Source: Shinisaurus crocodilurus
Taxonomy: Eukaryota > Chordata > Lepidosauria > Squamata > Shinisauridae
NCBI GenBank assembly: GCA_021292165.1
Contig: JAHFWL010000234.1
Span: 183,490 to 247,489 of the forward strand
Reading direction: 5' to 3'
DNA: 64,000 nt
Shown: piece after piece, positions 22,537 to 32,990 of the stretch
Position numbering within the stretch: position 1 is the first letter of the stretch
Layout of the letters: each line of letters begins with the position of its first letter
Made by a program: the position numbers and the translations under genes
Notes under the pieces: generated by a model
The model's input: the letters and a program-made list of their open reading frames with translations, nothing else
What the model was told of the DNA's origin: nothing
Databases searched by the model: none

Positions 22537-22810
22537 GTTGTAGGCCAAAAACATCTGGAGACCCAAGGTTGGAGAATACTGGTGTAGACAATACTAACTG
22601 AGCTACATGGGCCAATGGTTTGACCCAGTATGAGGCAGCTTCCGATGAGTAACTGCAATATATACACATTCTTTCCCTGTTTACCCTGCCTCTGTTTCCC
22701 TCCACTTCTTCCTGCCTCCCTTGTGCTGAATTTTAGATTGCCAGCACCTTGGGGCAGAGACCAATCCTCTTGTACATTGTAAAGCATCATGCTCACTGAT
22801 GGTGCTATCT

Positions 22811-22811
22811 A

Positions 22812-22854
<43 letters not shown>
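22811..22854. repeat. (AAT)n microsatellite
   Basis: A pure AAT run. A shorter one of 23 bp follows at 23069-23091. Confidence 0.95.
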
Positions 22855-23842
22855 GCCATTAAATGGGAGGGGTGTTAAGATATTTTCTCCATAATGGTCT
22901 AGCCTTTCCTTAACAATCCCTAACATTCCATTGGCACTTTCAGTGGCTACAATGCAAAACCTCCCTGATAAACCGGTGTAGCTTTTCCACTGAATGAACA
23001 AGCTTTTGCAAGGAGAAGCAAGTGAGTTGGAAGAAGCCGAGGTGAGGGAGGGGGGGAGAGGGTTCTGCAATAATAATAATAATAATAATATGAGGCTGGA
23101 TAAAAATGCAAAGCTTGCAGGAGTCGTTTATTTCACTTTTTATTTTGCTCCATAAATGTGAATAATTTGCTTGGTAGGACAAACAACTAAAAAAAGGGGG
23201 GGGTTGTTTTCCCTTCCTTTGTATTGGCTGAAACCCAATTAGCTTAGAAATACATCCTGTCCCCCTAAGGAATTTGCCTGGGGTCAGATATGGGCCGGGC
23301 TCAGTTTAGTGGAGGGATCATGGAACAAAAATGCACATTCCCTCACTTTTTTTGGGTCTCCAATTTATTATTTTTTGTCATTATAAGAACACAGGAAATC
23401 ATAATTTAAGCACCCTGATGCATCCCAGTGGCAAAATTTGCAGAGAGAACCTTATCACAGACACTAATTTGTTTGGCCAGCAAATTCCACTCTGTCTTTC
23501 TTTTGTTCACTGAGTGCAGCACAGAGAAACTTTGCTTTCTACACCATCTTTCACAGACGTGCCCAGTAGGAGAAACCTCATAAAACAAACAAAGAAGCAT
23601 ACAAAACCAACAACTACAACTAGACTGTCTGTATGCCAGAGGCAGGGGTGCAAAAAATCCAGACACCCAGTAACTATGGATACCTAAAAACTGGTTCAGG
23701 CACTTTTGGAGGCTGAATATAGCAAAAAGTAGATTTCTCCTTCTCTCCTTCTTCATCTTATGTTCTTAGTCCCTAGTAGCAATCAGCAGACACTCATTGG
23801 AAGGACTACTAAACCAGAGGCTATGAGTTCCAGCCAGGTATG
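22855..23842. other. unassigned sequence
   Basis: Apart from the (AAT)n at 23069-23091, no element or gene is recognised. Confidence 0.4.
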
Positions 23843-23935
23843 GACATAAGAACATGAGAGGAGCCATGCTGGATCAGATCATAGGCCTATCTAGTCTGCA
23901 GTCTGTTGCCACAATGGCCAATCATTGCCTATGGC
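23843..23935 (-). mobile_element. CR1-like 3' tail
   Basis: The plus strand reads ACATAAGAACATGAGAGG, then CATGCTGGATCAGATC and CTATCTAGTCTGCAG. This is the inverse of the tail at 3800-3865. Confidence 0.6.
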
Positions 23936-23959
23936 TCCAGTTGGGACTGTTCCAGAGAG

Positions 23960-24215
23960 CGGCCAATGTAACACACATTTTTTAAGGGATCCAGGAAATT
24001 ATGGGCCAGATAGCTTAACGTCTGTTCCAGGCTAATTGGTGGGAAATGCTATTAAAAATAAAATTATCACACATATAGAAACAAAACAAAAATGAAGTGT
24101 TGCTGAAGAAGAATCAAGATGGTTTCTGCAAATGTTAAGTCCTGCCTCACTAACCTTGCAGAGTTCTTTGAGAGTGTCAACAATGGGAGACAGGGCTGAT
24201 CTAGTAGACAATGTA
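23960..24215 (+). mobile_element. CR1-like RT fragment, forward
   Basis: The forward text translates with gaps as GPDSLTSVPG...GNAIKNKI and HQDGFCK-like residues. This corresponds to the NYRPISLTSVPGK...HGFxKGRSC segment of CR1-type RT. It is heavily mutated and abuts a reverse-oriented fragment covering the same protein region. Confidence 0.5.
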
Positions 24216-24750
24216 ATGCCCATTCCTGTAGTTTGGAGAGATCCTTTTGGAGCTCCTCACTGCCCCTTTTTGTTTTAACCATCTAAATAATTTGATTTTG
24301 TCGGAAAATCTGGCCACCTCACTGATCATCTCTATCTCCAGATCATTTAAGGACTAGTTAAAAAGCAGCACCAGTCCCAATGCAGATCCTTGGGGGACCA
24401 CATTGTTTATATCTAGAACTACCCAATTATTTCTAGTCTCTGCTCCTTCAACTGTTCTTTAACCATCTACCTATCCTCTTTTCCCATGACTGCTAAGTGT
24501 GCTGAAAAAAAATCTTTGGTGAAGAACACTATTAAAAGGCTTTTGAAAGTCTGAGCAATTAATGTCTACTAGATCACCCCATCTGCATTCTTGTTAGCAC
24601 TCTCAAAGACCTCTAAAAGGTTAGTGAGACAGGACTTTCCTTTGCAGAAGCCATGTTGATCCCTCTTAAGCAAGACTTGTCCTTCTATATGCTTGTCTTT
24701 AATAGCGTTTTCAACCAATTTACTGGCATGTAATTTCCTGGACCACCCCC
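24216..24750 (-). mobile_element. CR1-like RT fragment, reverse
   Basis: The minus strand reads with frame breaks NAIKDKHIEGQVLLKRDQHG, FCKGKSCLTNLLEVFES, then SALGLVL (from VPQGSVLGPVL) and LNDLE. This is CR1-type RT from the fingers to near the catalytic region. With 23960-24215 it forms a head-to-head pair sharing the HGFCKGKSCLTNL segment. Confidence 0.6.
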
Positions 24751-24872
24751 ACCCCCATGTATGGTAGACTAAGCCCTGGTACTTCTAAATTAAGCATGTC
24801 CTAGAAGAAAAGGTGAGTGACATAGTAGGACATAATTTTCATGTGGGACTGCACCACTGTGAAGGCCTGCCA

Positions 24873-24920
<48 letters not shown>

Positions 24921-25184
24921 ACCGCCCAACAGCCGAAGCTCTCTGGGCGGTTTACAACAATCAATAAAATACATAATACAATATAAAATATACACAATAA
25001 AATATTATAAAAATTTAAAACCAAGTTTAAAATGACACAAAGAGCTAAAACAAATTAATGGAACGTGACCCATAAAAGATTAAAAATAACCACCCCACCA
25101 TGCACTTTGTAGAGTTGTTAAAAGCCTCAGCATAGAGGGGCAGTCTTAACCTGGTGCTGAAAGGATTGTAGAGTTGGTGCCAGG

Positions 25185-25661
25185 TAGTGGTGGGGCCGAG
25201 CCTGGTGTCGGCTGGAGGCTCACTCCGGGCCCGGCCCCCCCGCAAGCGGCGGCGGCCCGATCTCGCTCTTCAGAGTGGCACGGATAGTTCTCCGTGCCAC
25301 TCGCGCCGCTCGAGCTGCCGCCGGAGAAACCCCCCGTGCACGCCCCCCCGCTGCCACCAGGACCCCCCCCCCACCGCCTACCTGGTCCTGCGCATCGCCT
25401 CCGCTGCCTGCGCTCTGTTTTGGTGGGAGGAACCAGGGCAAGAGAGCGCGGGGGTCCAGCATGACGGAGCAGGGTCCCGTCGCGTCATTTCCTCTGTGCC
25501 GGAAGTGACGCGACAGGACCCATCGGACTGGCGAGGAAGGCTCTCCGCATAGTGGAGAGCCCAGGTAAAGCCCGCACAGGTGACTGAGCTGCCCGTCGGA
25601 CACGAGCAGGCCCAGTTCGGGCCTTGCTCCTCTCTGACGGGCTGCTCGGCTACATCCCTAG
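25185..25661. mobile_element. GC-rich palindromic MITE (~477 bp) inside L2
   Basis: It interrupts the L2 between GTTGGTGCCAGG and GCTGCCAGGCGGG; the duplicated octamer is gtgccagg/ctgccagg (7 of 8). The ends resemble TAGxGGTGGGGCCGAGC and CTCGGCTACATCCCTA (inverted). It carries GGGACCC-flanked CCGGAAGTGACGCGAC (25498-25513) and an AACCAGGGCAAGAG relic of the hairpin core. The length is close to the 482-bp relative at 54402-54883. Confidence 0.75.
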
Positions 25662-26134
25662 CGCTGCCAGGCGGGCCTCAGGGGAAAGCTTGTTCCAGAG
25701 TTGGGGGGCTACCACAGAGAAGGCCCTCCCTCTGGTTGCCACTCTCCGAGCCTCCCTTGGAGGCAGCAACCAGAGGAAGGCCCCAAATGTTGAGCGTAGT
25801 GTCAAAGTAGAGTGTGGTTGGGAGAGGCGTTCTATCAAGTATTGTGGTCCCAAACCATGTAAGGCATTAAAGGTTAAGACCAGCACCTTGAATCGGGCTC
25901 AGAAGCATATAGGCAGCCAGTGAAAGCGGGCCAGAACTGATGTTATGTGTTCAGAGACCTTCTGGTCCCACTAATGAGTCCGGCTGCTGCATTTTGCACA
26001 AGCTGTAGCTTCCGAACAGTCTTCAAGGGCAGCCCCATGTAAAGTGCATTGCAGTAGTCTAGCTTTGAGATTACCAGAGTGTAGATTACTGAAATCAGGC
26101 TATCCCTGTCCAGATAGGGGCGTAGTTGGGCCAT
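25650..26134 (-). pseudogene. L2 ORF2 C-terminal fragment
   Basis: Two minus frames give MAQLRPYLDRDSLISVIY, LDYCNALYMGLPLKTVRKLQ and then MLVLTFNALHGLGPQYL, RGRAFSVVAPQLWNKLSPE. They follow the L2 C-terminal order. A frame break separates them. Confidence 0.8.
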
Positions 26135-26149
26135 CTGAACTGCCTACAA

Positions 26150-26500
26150 CCTGACTCACCGGGTGCTCGCCGAGTACCCACACCGCGCGATCCATCCTGC
26201 AGCGCTTGGCGAGGCGCTCGGTGGACTTCTGGGTCCCTGTCGCATCACTTCTGGGTCCCCCGCGCTGCATTTTTTACGTAAAAACCAAGGTAAACTACCT
26301 TAAAACAGCCGTGAATAGCAAATCGCAGCTGTTTTAAGGTGGGTCACCTTGGTTTTTAACGTAAAAAACGCAGCGCCGGGGACCCCCAGACGTGAAGCGC
26401 CGGGGACACAGAAGTACCTTTCCCCGGATCCTCTGGCAGGGACTTGTGCCAAGCCGGGGAAAGGTAAGTTGCTCAGAGCTCCATCCCCTGATCGAGATCC
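26150..26500. mobile_element. GC-rich palindromic element in the L2
   Basis: The centre is a long inverted repeat: GCGCTGCATTTTTTACGTA and AAAACCAAGGTAAACTACC on the left, and CACCTTGGTTTTTAACGTA and AAAAACGCAGCGCC on the right (about 26262-26378). The flanks carry inverted GGGxCCC and ACTTCTGGGTCCC-type blocks. The exact ends and target duplication were not resolved. Confidence 0.6.
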
Positions 26501-26584
26501 ATGCACATCCTTACACTGAGGCCACTTGAGCCTCAAGTGACAAAGATGATTCAAGGAGAGCCCTCAACCTACGGGCCTGCTCCT

Positions 26585-26986
26585 TCAAGGGGAGTGCAAC
26601 CCCATCCAGAACAGGTTGAACACCCTCCATCCACTAACAACTCCCAACTCAGACAGCCGCCTCAGAAGGATCCCACAGTCGATGGTATTGAAAGCCACTG
26701 AGAGATCCAGGAGTATCAGCAGGGTCACACTCCCCCTGTCTCTCTCCCGACATAGGTCATCATACAGGGCGACCAAAGCTGTTTCCATGCCAAAACCAGG
26801 CCTGAGCCCCGACTGAAATGGATCCAGATAATCAGTCTCATCCAAGAGTGCCTGGAGCTGGTTGGCCACTACCCGCTCTAGGACCTTGCCCAGGAAAGGA
26901 ACATTCGCCACCGGCCTAAAGTTATTAAGATCTTCTGGGTCCAGGGAAGGTTTCTTCAGGAGTGGCCTCACCACCACTTCTTTCAA
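26585..26986 (-). pseudogene. L2 RT fragment with YADD region deleted
   Basis: The frame reads LLKKPSLDPEDLNNFRPVAN, VPFLGKVLERVVANQLQ, LDPFQSGLRPGFGMETAL and LLDLSVAFNTIDCG (motif A, with FNT for FDT). It then jumps directly to text equivalent to the later VLDGV region. The missing segment includes motif C, so it cannot encode an active polymerase. Confidence 0.85.
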
Positions 26987-27080
26987 GCGGCAAGGAGGCT
27001 TTGATCACCTCTCTGGCCCAGCCGGCTGTTCCCTCCCTGCTAGTTCGCGGAGTTAGAACACCACAATTGGCCCCAGCATG

Positions 27081-27456
27081 AGTCAGGACCCGGGGACATA
27101 AAGCACCTGAGCCCATAACCCAGGACAATACCTGATCCAGGGAACCACTACCAGCAGAAATAGGGGACCTATATGTACCCCAAATAATGCACCCCTGAGG
27201 TGATCCTCAAGGATGGAGATGACAAGGAATCCAAACTAAAACTTGGCCAAAGCAGCACAACACTCACTTGGCAGCATAAGGCATCCCATTGTTGTTAATG
27301 TCCTATTTGGGAGGACTAGAATCATGACTAGAATTGCAGGCAGGAGCAGGGATATTCCAACGAACCAGGAAGGAAGGGGCACACGGCCAGACTGTGTACT
27401 TAAACCCTCAGCTGCTGCCTGGAAGCTCCTAATGGAATGATGTCTGTAGTCCTGCT
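27081..27456. other. unassigned, possibly more L2 5' sequence
   Basis: Text such as CCCGGGGACATAAAGCACC could be the continuation of the L2 upstream of its RT, but no protein motif was recognised. Confidence 0.35.
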
Positions 27457-27735
27457 CAGGGCTGGGCCAAGGCATTTTGCTGCTGCCTGAGGCAAACAAT
27501 AAAAAGGCACACCCTCCCATTCCACATGCAGAAGCCAACACTGTGGACAGGGCAGTGTCTTCTACCACACCTAAGGACAGCAAGCTAGCTTAGGGGGTGT
27601 AAGAAAAGCTGCATAGCACCCATAGCTATGTCCTAGCACACATAGGTGTCCTCCAGCACCTCACCACTGACCACTGCCCAGCATCTGCTGCCTGAGGCCG
27701 CTGCCTCACTCTGCCCAATGACAGGGCTGGCCCTT
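27457..27735. mobile_element. hAT-type MITE (279 bp)
   Basis: It starts CAGGGCTGGGCCAAGGC and ends GACAGGGCTGGCCCTT. Both ends carry a CTGCCTGAGGC block, inverted in part. The flanking octamers are gtcctgct and gtgctgct (7 of 8). No coding capacity. Confidence 0.7.
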
Positions 27736-28688
27736 GTGCTGCTCCTAATCTAGCTACCTTCTGAAAAGCTCCTGTCCTGGTAATCACAATGCTCTCTGAC
27801 TGCTAATACTACTGGGCAAGCTCCATGACTTGCTCAAAAACTAGAATGGGACAACTATAACTGGGAGAAGAGCTCTTTGTGAAAGGGACTTCAACAATGT
27901 GGTTTGATGGCGCACTCAGGGCTTAATAGAATCCATGAACAGACTTCAGACCTGTTTGTTGTTGTTTTTTTAGAAAGTGTCTGTCCCATGCAACACCCTG
28001 TTTTGCGTATTTATGAATTTTAATTGAACTTCAGCACTCAGTTGGATAGCTAGAGGTTACCCTGCCCCTCTGTGACATCACAGCAGCTAAGCCAATAGTA
28101 GCCAGGGAGGCTATGACATCAGAGAATATCTGTCACTCACTTATGGATAACATGCCCAGTCTGTGGGCCGTGTTTACATGTGTAATGATAATAACATTGC
28201 CTTGTGAGGGCCAGCCAGACCCACCACAAAAGGGACGCCTATTCTAGCGGGAAAAGAAGATGAGGATGTATCTCCTCTGCCTTTAATTCACCTTTGCTTT
28301 TTGCCTCCAACTTTCCACTTGGGCTTTAGTGCCAGATTGAAATGTTAACATGTAAAATCTCCGCATCTGTTGAGCATTTGGCTGGAAAAGCAAGTGTGTC
28401 GATGGCTTTCCCTCGCCACATCACACATATGGATTTCTTTGTTCAACTTTGCCATCTGGTACTTAGACCCCGATTTGCTCCTTGTTGAATAAGGACCATC
28501 GACCATATCATTCATCTTTCAGCACACAGGTGACCCTTCTACATATCCTTGCTTTGCAAATGACTATCACAGCATTTGGGAGTGGAATATATTCTTACTT
28601 CTGGAATAAGGCAATTTCATTTAACACCTCCAGGTCCTGGATGGAAACAAGCGTCCCTCTGTATATATTTCCTAGAAGCAGTCACAAA

Positions 28689-28690
<2 letters not shown>
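27736..28690. other. low-repeat unassigned sequence; candidate conserved element
   Basis: No repeat family recognised. The part at about 28160-28460 is free of simple repeats and contains AT-rich homeodomain-like words (TGTAATGATAATAAC). It is a reasonable place to look for a conserved non-coding element. This is inference only. Confidence 0.35.

Positions 28691-28721
<31 letters not shown>
28691..28721. repeat. (GT)n microsatellite
   Basis: A pure GT run of about 31 bp. Confidence 0.95.
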
Positions 28722-28722
<1 letters not shown>

Positions 28723-29219
28723 GGGAGGAATCCATATGTGGCAGCAGACAATAAAAGCAGTATTTTTTTTGGTATCATTTGCACATTTTCAAATTGTAAA
28801 CTATCAGCTGAGAGCAGCAGCATCTGAAAAGGCCACTTAACAGTATAATGAGAATATGGGTTAATTTTCCTGCCAGACCATTTCCCTCATTTGCTGCAAT
28901 CTTTGTCAGGGGAGTAGATTAATTTGGTGACATTCGTTTTTCTTCATTGCTATTTTTGTCACCAGGAATGAGGCATTGGGATTTTTTAATGGCCTCCTGT
29001 GCTAGCATGGGGACAGCTGTTGCTTTTGGGTGGACTCCTGCTGCATGCAAAATGCCTCTGTTGTTTGCAGCCCTTGTCAGGAAGGTGCTCGTGGTCTTAC
29101 TGGGGCTGAGATCAGGCAAATGGATGATAAATATCCTTGGGATCAAGGCAATTGCTAAGACCAGCTCAAACTTGATCAAGCAACTAGCTTGGGTGTCTTC
29201 TGATGCTCTTTATACTGAC
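28722..29219. other. unassigned sequence
   Basis: No recognised repeats or gene. The forward frame 28947-29285 shows no family-like motif. Confidence 0.4.
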
Positions 29220-29712
29220 TCATCTTTAGGGGAGGGGAGAAAGTGGTTCAGTTCACATTTTCATGCAGACTTACCTAATGTCTAGCTTTTGAGCCACTAC
29301 ACAAACCAAAACTCTGTTACCCTTTGAGATTCACTCTTCTCCAAATTTTGCAATGGAGCTCCAATAACAACAACAACAACAACAACAACAACATCTGGTG
29401 GATCGTGGATATCTGAATAATAACAACAACAACAACAACAACAACAACAATATGTTTACAAAAATGCCTAGATTATGGAAAATATTGTTAACGTGTTTTA
29501 TATTAGGAAAAATGAGCACAAAAATGTTTATGAATTTTCATGCAAATTTTTGAATTGAAATTCTCAAAGTTTGGGATGAACCAAACTTAAGACTGGATAT
29601 ATTCTCAAAGTTTAAGACAAACCAAACTTAAGATGGGGGGGGGGGAGGAAAGGAAGGGGAAAAAGAGAGAGAAATGGAGAGAAACTAAAATTGATGGATT
29701 CATCCACCCTTA
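29220..29712. repeat. dispersed TGCA-rich family with (AAC)n tracts
   Basis: It shares with 34105-34780 the left text 'CAGTTC...CATGCAGACTTACCTAATG' and the right end 'GGATTCATCCACCCTTAG'. Two (AAC)n runs lie inside at 29365-29393 and 29421-29450. Confidence 0.5.
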
Positions 29713-29762
29713 GTAGACTGTGGAGGAGAAAGGGTGTGCTCTTATCCTATCTGATTTGGGAA

Positions 29763-29925
29763 GGGGATGTAGCTAGTGAGCACATGCTTTGCATGCATGC
29801 AGATGATCCTAGGTTCAGTTCCTGGCATCTCCAGGTAGAAGTGAGAAGAACTCTGTCTGAAACCCTGGAGAGTGTAGATAGACCAGTGGTCCAATTCAGA
29901 CTAAGGCAGGCTTCTATCTCCTGTC
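29763..29925 (+). mobile_element. tRNA-Ala-like SINE
   Basis: It begins GGGGATGTAGCTAGTGAGCA (box A region), then CATGCTTTGCATGCATGC (TGC anticodon position) and AGGTTCAGTTCCTGGCATC (box B region). The body is GAAACCCTGGAGAGTGTAG. Here the gtgtag target word is unoccupied. The tail is shortened. Confidence 0.85.
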
Positions 29926-30640
29926 CTATCCTCTTCAGGGTAGCATGGTTCTAACTACCCCTTCCCCAACAGTCCATTGTTGTTGTTGTTTTTGATGATC
30001 TGGTCTAGTAATAAATACTTACAGTAATGCCTGGATCTTTTATTTTGGGAATAGTCCTTTGGGTCTTGCTTGTCTCACTCACTATTTCATATCTTCCATC
30101 ATTTCACAGATGGGAATAGGAACATGCTAGTAGTAGGGATGGACAGATCAGTCTGTTTCCGGTCCATGTCAGCTTTGCATGTATTCTTTCATAACTCTGT
30201 TCAAAGTCTAATTTTTCAGAGTCTAGTAACTAGTTCATAAGTCTAGTTCGCCCTTGACTGCCCATGCCAACAGCTGAGCTTTGGCAGAAACACACACAAC
30301 AATAAGCAAACATGCCATCTAACATCCAAGCACTATTGGATCCAAAGTGGTAGAATCACTGGGTGTAGAAGAGGAGAGGGAAAGCACAGGGATCCAGCTA
30401 GGTAATAGGTTAGAGAAGATACAAGGTAGAAGGAGCAATAGAAATGAAGCAGGGTCAGCACTAAAGCAAAATACTGTAAGCTTGTTGCATAAGCAGTGAG
30501 GGCTTGTGGAGAGGCAACACTGATATAGAAGGGGAGAAAAACAAATCATCATTAGGGATGCCAGCTAAATTCTCCTGAGCCTGGCATGAAAATGCCTCTC
30601 TGTGTGTGTGTCTCTCTCTCCCTCCCTCCCTCTCTCTCTA
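29926..30640. other. unassigned with partial TAGGGATGGACAGATC-type end
   Basis: TAGTAGGGATGGACAGATCA at about 30131 looks like one end of the TGCA-rich dispersed family (to about 30260). A (TG)n/(TC)n tract lies at 30600-30640. The rest is unassigned. Confidence 0.4.
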
Positions 30641-30730
30641 GATGGGGAAAAAGTCCTATAACTCCCAGCATGCCCCAGACAGCATCATTGTCTGGGGCAT
30701 GCTGGGAGTTATAGGACTCCCCCCCCCATC
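30641..30730. mobile_element. 90-bp palindromic MITE flanked by TA
   Basis: It starts GATGGGGAAAAAGTCC and ends GGACTCCCCCCCCCATC; TA lies directly on both sides (30639-30640 and 30731-30732). The arms contain ATAACTCCCAGCATGCCCC and its inverse. The loop is about 6 bp. The inner arm is shared with the hAT palindromes at 19069 and 39494, but the ends are not. Confidence 0.8.
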
Positions 30731-31069
30731 TAAACATGCATATAATAATTTCACCCTAGGTTTATTTCAAAGAGTGGTTGAGGTGAGCAGGGTCCAGCTG
30801 ACCTATCTCTGCTGAATCTGCCTGGGCTAGAGAGAGGAGAAGGACCCAAATAGCTTTTGGAAACTAATCCATTGCACTAGCATCAATGCATCATGTACAT
30901 AAGTCTCTGGGTAAGTCATTGGTGTGCATTATGAGCAAGAGGTGCATTGAGTCCTGCCAACATTTGTATCATGGCAGGTTGACTGAGAGGGGAAAGGAGG
31001 CCCATGCCATGCCAAGTTGCTGCTGAAGAAGCAAGGGTCAGGTTCATGCCACTCTCTCACAAAGATGGC
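30731..31069. other. unassigned sequence
   Basis: No element or gene recognised. Confidence 0.4.
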
Positions 31070-31490
31070 AGCTTAGGAATGGACGAATCTGTCAGGTGCA
31101 CTTCCACTCTGCTGATCATTTTCATCAGCCTTACTTTTTCATACTGTCCCAGTACTGCATACGTTGGCAGTTTTCCCCCTGAAGAGTCTGCATGAACATT
31201 CCCATGTATTTCTGTGTGCATTTCTCAAAATGTACACATTTTTGTATGCACTTTTTAAAACCAAATATACACATTTTCACCAAGCTATGTCCCCTAATAC
31301 AATGCATTTTTGTGCCCTTTTTAAAATAAATAAATAAATTGTGGACTGCATTGCAATATTCTGAAAATTGTGAATATGAGCATAGAACCGTGTTCCAGTT
31401 CATGGGCAGGTTCAGGAAGTGCAAATTTGATATGTTTGCATTAAAAGGTGAATCAACCCAACTCATTTTTCACCCATCTCTAGTCTTGAT
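31070..31490. repeat. dispersed family with GGAATGGACGAATC end
   Basis: It begins TAGGAATGGACGAATCTGTC and ends near AACTCATTTTTCACCCATC, TCTAG. The interior has many TGTGCATTTTT and TGTACACATTTTTG words as in the other members. An (AAAT)n lies at about 31325-31340. Confidence 0.5.
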
Positions 31491-32990
31491 TATCCTGGGC
31501 CAGTGACAGCACAGCTGAAAGGAGGAGGAAAGATACCATAATATTCTGAACACCTCCTAACCATTTCTTTCTCTCTCTGTGAAGAACAAATGCTTATCTT
31601 CAGTCATTGTTCTAAGCCCCTTATTTTATGAACATTTTTACATGGCTATATGATGTCCTCCAGGCATTCACGTGTGCAAGGGAGGCAATGCTTAAGAGAA
31701 AATAAGGAGGCGCTACAGCTTTAATCCAAAGAACAAATGAAAGCATGTTTACCTGGAGACTGTTGTTTTTTACTCAATGTCACTGAAGTTGCAATGAGCA
31801 GAACAATTATCCACTGGCCAAAAAGCAAAATCATTTTGGCTGGAGACTGAACATTGCTTTTAAGGAAGTTGCTTATGGCACACATATAATTATTTTGTCC
31901 CATCTTTGTCTATGGTTAAGAGAAAGCACCACAAGAATCTGCTGCTTTTGACCAGAGGTGGTGGGAGATGTGTGTGAACACCATGGGCAACAAGGTCTCT
32001 GACCTCATTCAACACTCTGTAAGATGATAATCCATCTCCAGGCTTAATCATTTGCAGGCTTCCCCTCCCTTTATTCTTGTTCTAAAATGGAATGTGTCTC
32101 TCTTTCTCTCTTTCACACAACCCTCCATTGATACTTTGTCCAGCTTTTTCCATTACATGAATGACTCTTCATCATTTTACCTATTTGCATTTCTTCCGCT
32201 CCTGGTGACTGCATCCCTACCTGATGAGGCAAAACTACTGGACCTTGAAGCAGTTCTAGATTGCTAAGATGACACCCTAGTAAATCCACATTTGAAGTAA
32301 AGCCTAATCAAATATTATTAGCTGGTGCGTACCAAAGCAACCTCCCTAGAGTGCCCATATTATAAACTTTCATTTTTCCCCTCTAGAGGGACTATGTTTT
32401 CATTAATAAACAGCCAGATGAGTTTTACAAAGTCCCACAAAGTCAAAGGAGTTACACATCCAAAATCAACCAGACTGATGGTTTCTACTCTATCACGTCT
32501 CTAGCAAAAAAGGATAAATTGGGGTATTTCACCACTAACCTCTCTCCCCTTCCAGATTCTCCCTTTCCCTTTTTTTTTTTTTTTTTTTTAAATGTTAATT
32601 ATTTCCAAGATGTTTGGAATTTCTAATTTTATTTCTTGAGTTTCTGATCTGATGTATTGAACAATCCCTTAAGTTGTTGAATTCTGGGTTTTCATGATAT
32701 GTGAACCATGGTTTGTTAACCACAAACAGCCCAGAGAGAGAACCTATGGGTTGTTTTTTTTTTTTGGATTGTGAATTCTGGGTTGTTTTAGCCTTTGGCT
32801 GTCGTTACGTGAGAACCCAGAACTGCGTGGTTGTTCATGGGTTGTTTCCCCATGCTACAGAGGAAGCAGGCTAGAGTGGTAAACAAGGGATTGAGAAAAC
32901 AAAACACAGTTTGTTCAATCGTCTACCAGGGTAGGGCAACAATTCATGGGTTAAATAAACCATGGGTTGGTGCTATGTGTGAACCAGGGC
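31491..32990. other. unassigned sequence; GGGTTGTTT-rich part
   Basis: A long poly(T) run lies near 32569-32590. Between 32640 and 32990 the words GGGTTGTTT, AACCATGGGTTG and GTGAACCA recur, and they appear again near 38340-38520, so both may belong to an undefined repeat. No gene signal. Confidence 0.4.

Larger units (their letters stand above)
19069..22581. mobile_element. hAT palindromic MITE, split by an L2 insertion
   Basis: The left part (19069-19163) starts CAGTGTTCTCCAACC and the right part (22537-22581) ends GGTTGGAGAATACTG. After removing the 6-bp gttgta duplicated by the L2, the parts sum to 134 bp. The intact copy at 39494-39628 is 135 bp. The flanking 8-bp duplication gtgtagac is exact. 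The inner arms carry CTACAACTCCCGGCATGCC and its partial inverse. Confidence 0.9.
18932..22650 (+). mobile_element. tRNA-Ala-like SINE, interrupted by nested insertions
   Basis: The head and body lie at about 18932-19068 (ATGATTTGCATGCAAAACATC; GGAACCCCGGAGAGC) and the rest at 22582-22650 (AATACTAACTGAGCTACATGG, GAGGCAGCTTCC). The split falls at the octamer gtgtagac, present at 19061-19068 and again at 22582-22589. That is the target duplication of the hAT MITE that split it. Together the halves match intact SINE copies. This is the outermost layer of a three-level nest. Confidence 0.85.
24872..27080 (-). mobile_element. L2-clade LINE with internal deletion and two insertions
   Basis: The 3' tail is (CAT)n on the plus strand (24872-24920) next to CGCCCAACAGCCGAAGC and CTCTGGGCGG. 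C-terminal coding DNA covers 25662-26150 (minus: RLEYCNALYMGLPLKTVRKL-like and LNALHGLGPQYL). RT coding DNA covers about 26585-26986. GC-rich palindromes interrupt it at 25185-25661 and 26150-26500. A deletion removes the part that should hold motif C (YADD). It is a different L2 subfamily from the 19164-22536 copy. Confidence 0.85.

Noticed and set aside
20383..22566. Host gene with endonuclease/RT domains
   Set aside because: It lies between LINE ends with an L2 3' UTR and a target duplication. The first residues of the frame even read through the disrupted MITE.
29365..29450. Protein with poly-Leu/poly-Cys runs
   Set aside because: Produced by (AAC)n microsatellites on the reverse strand.
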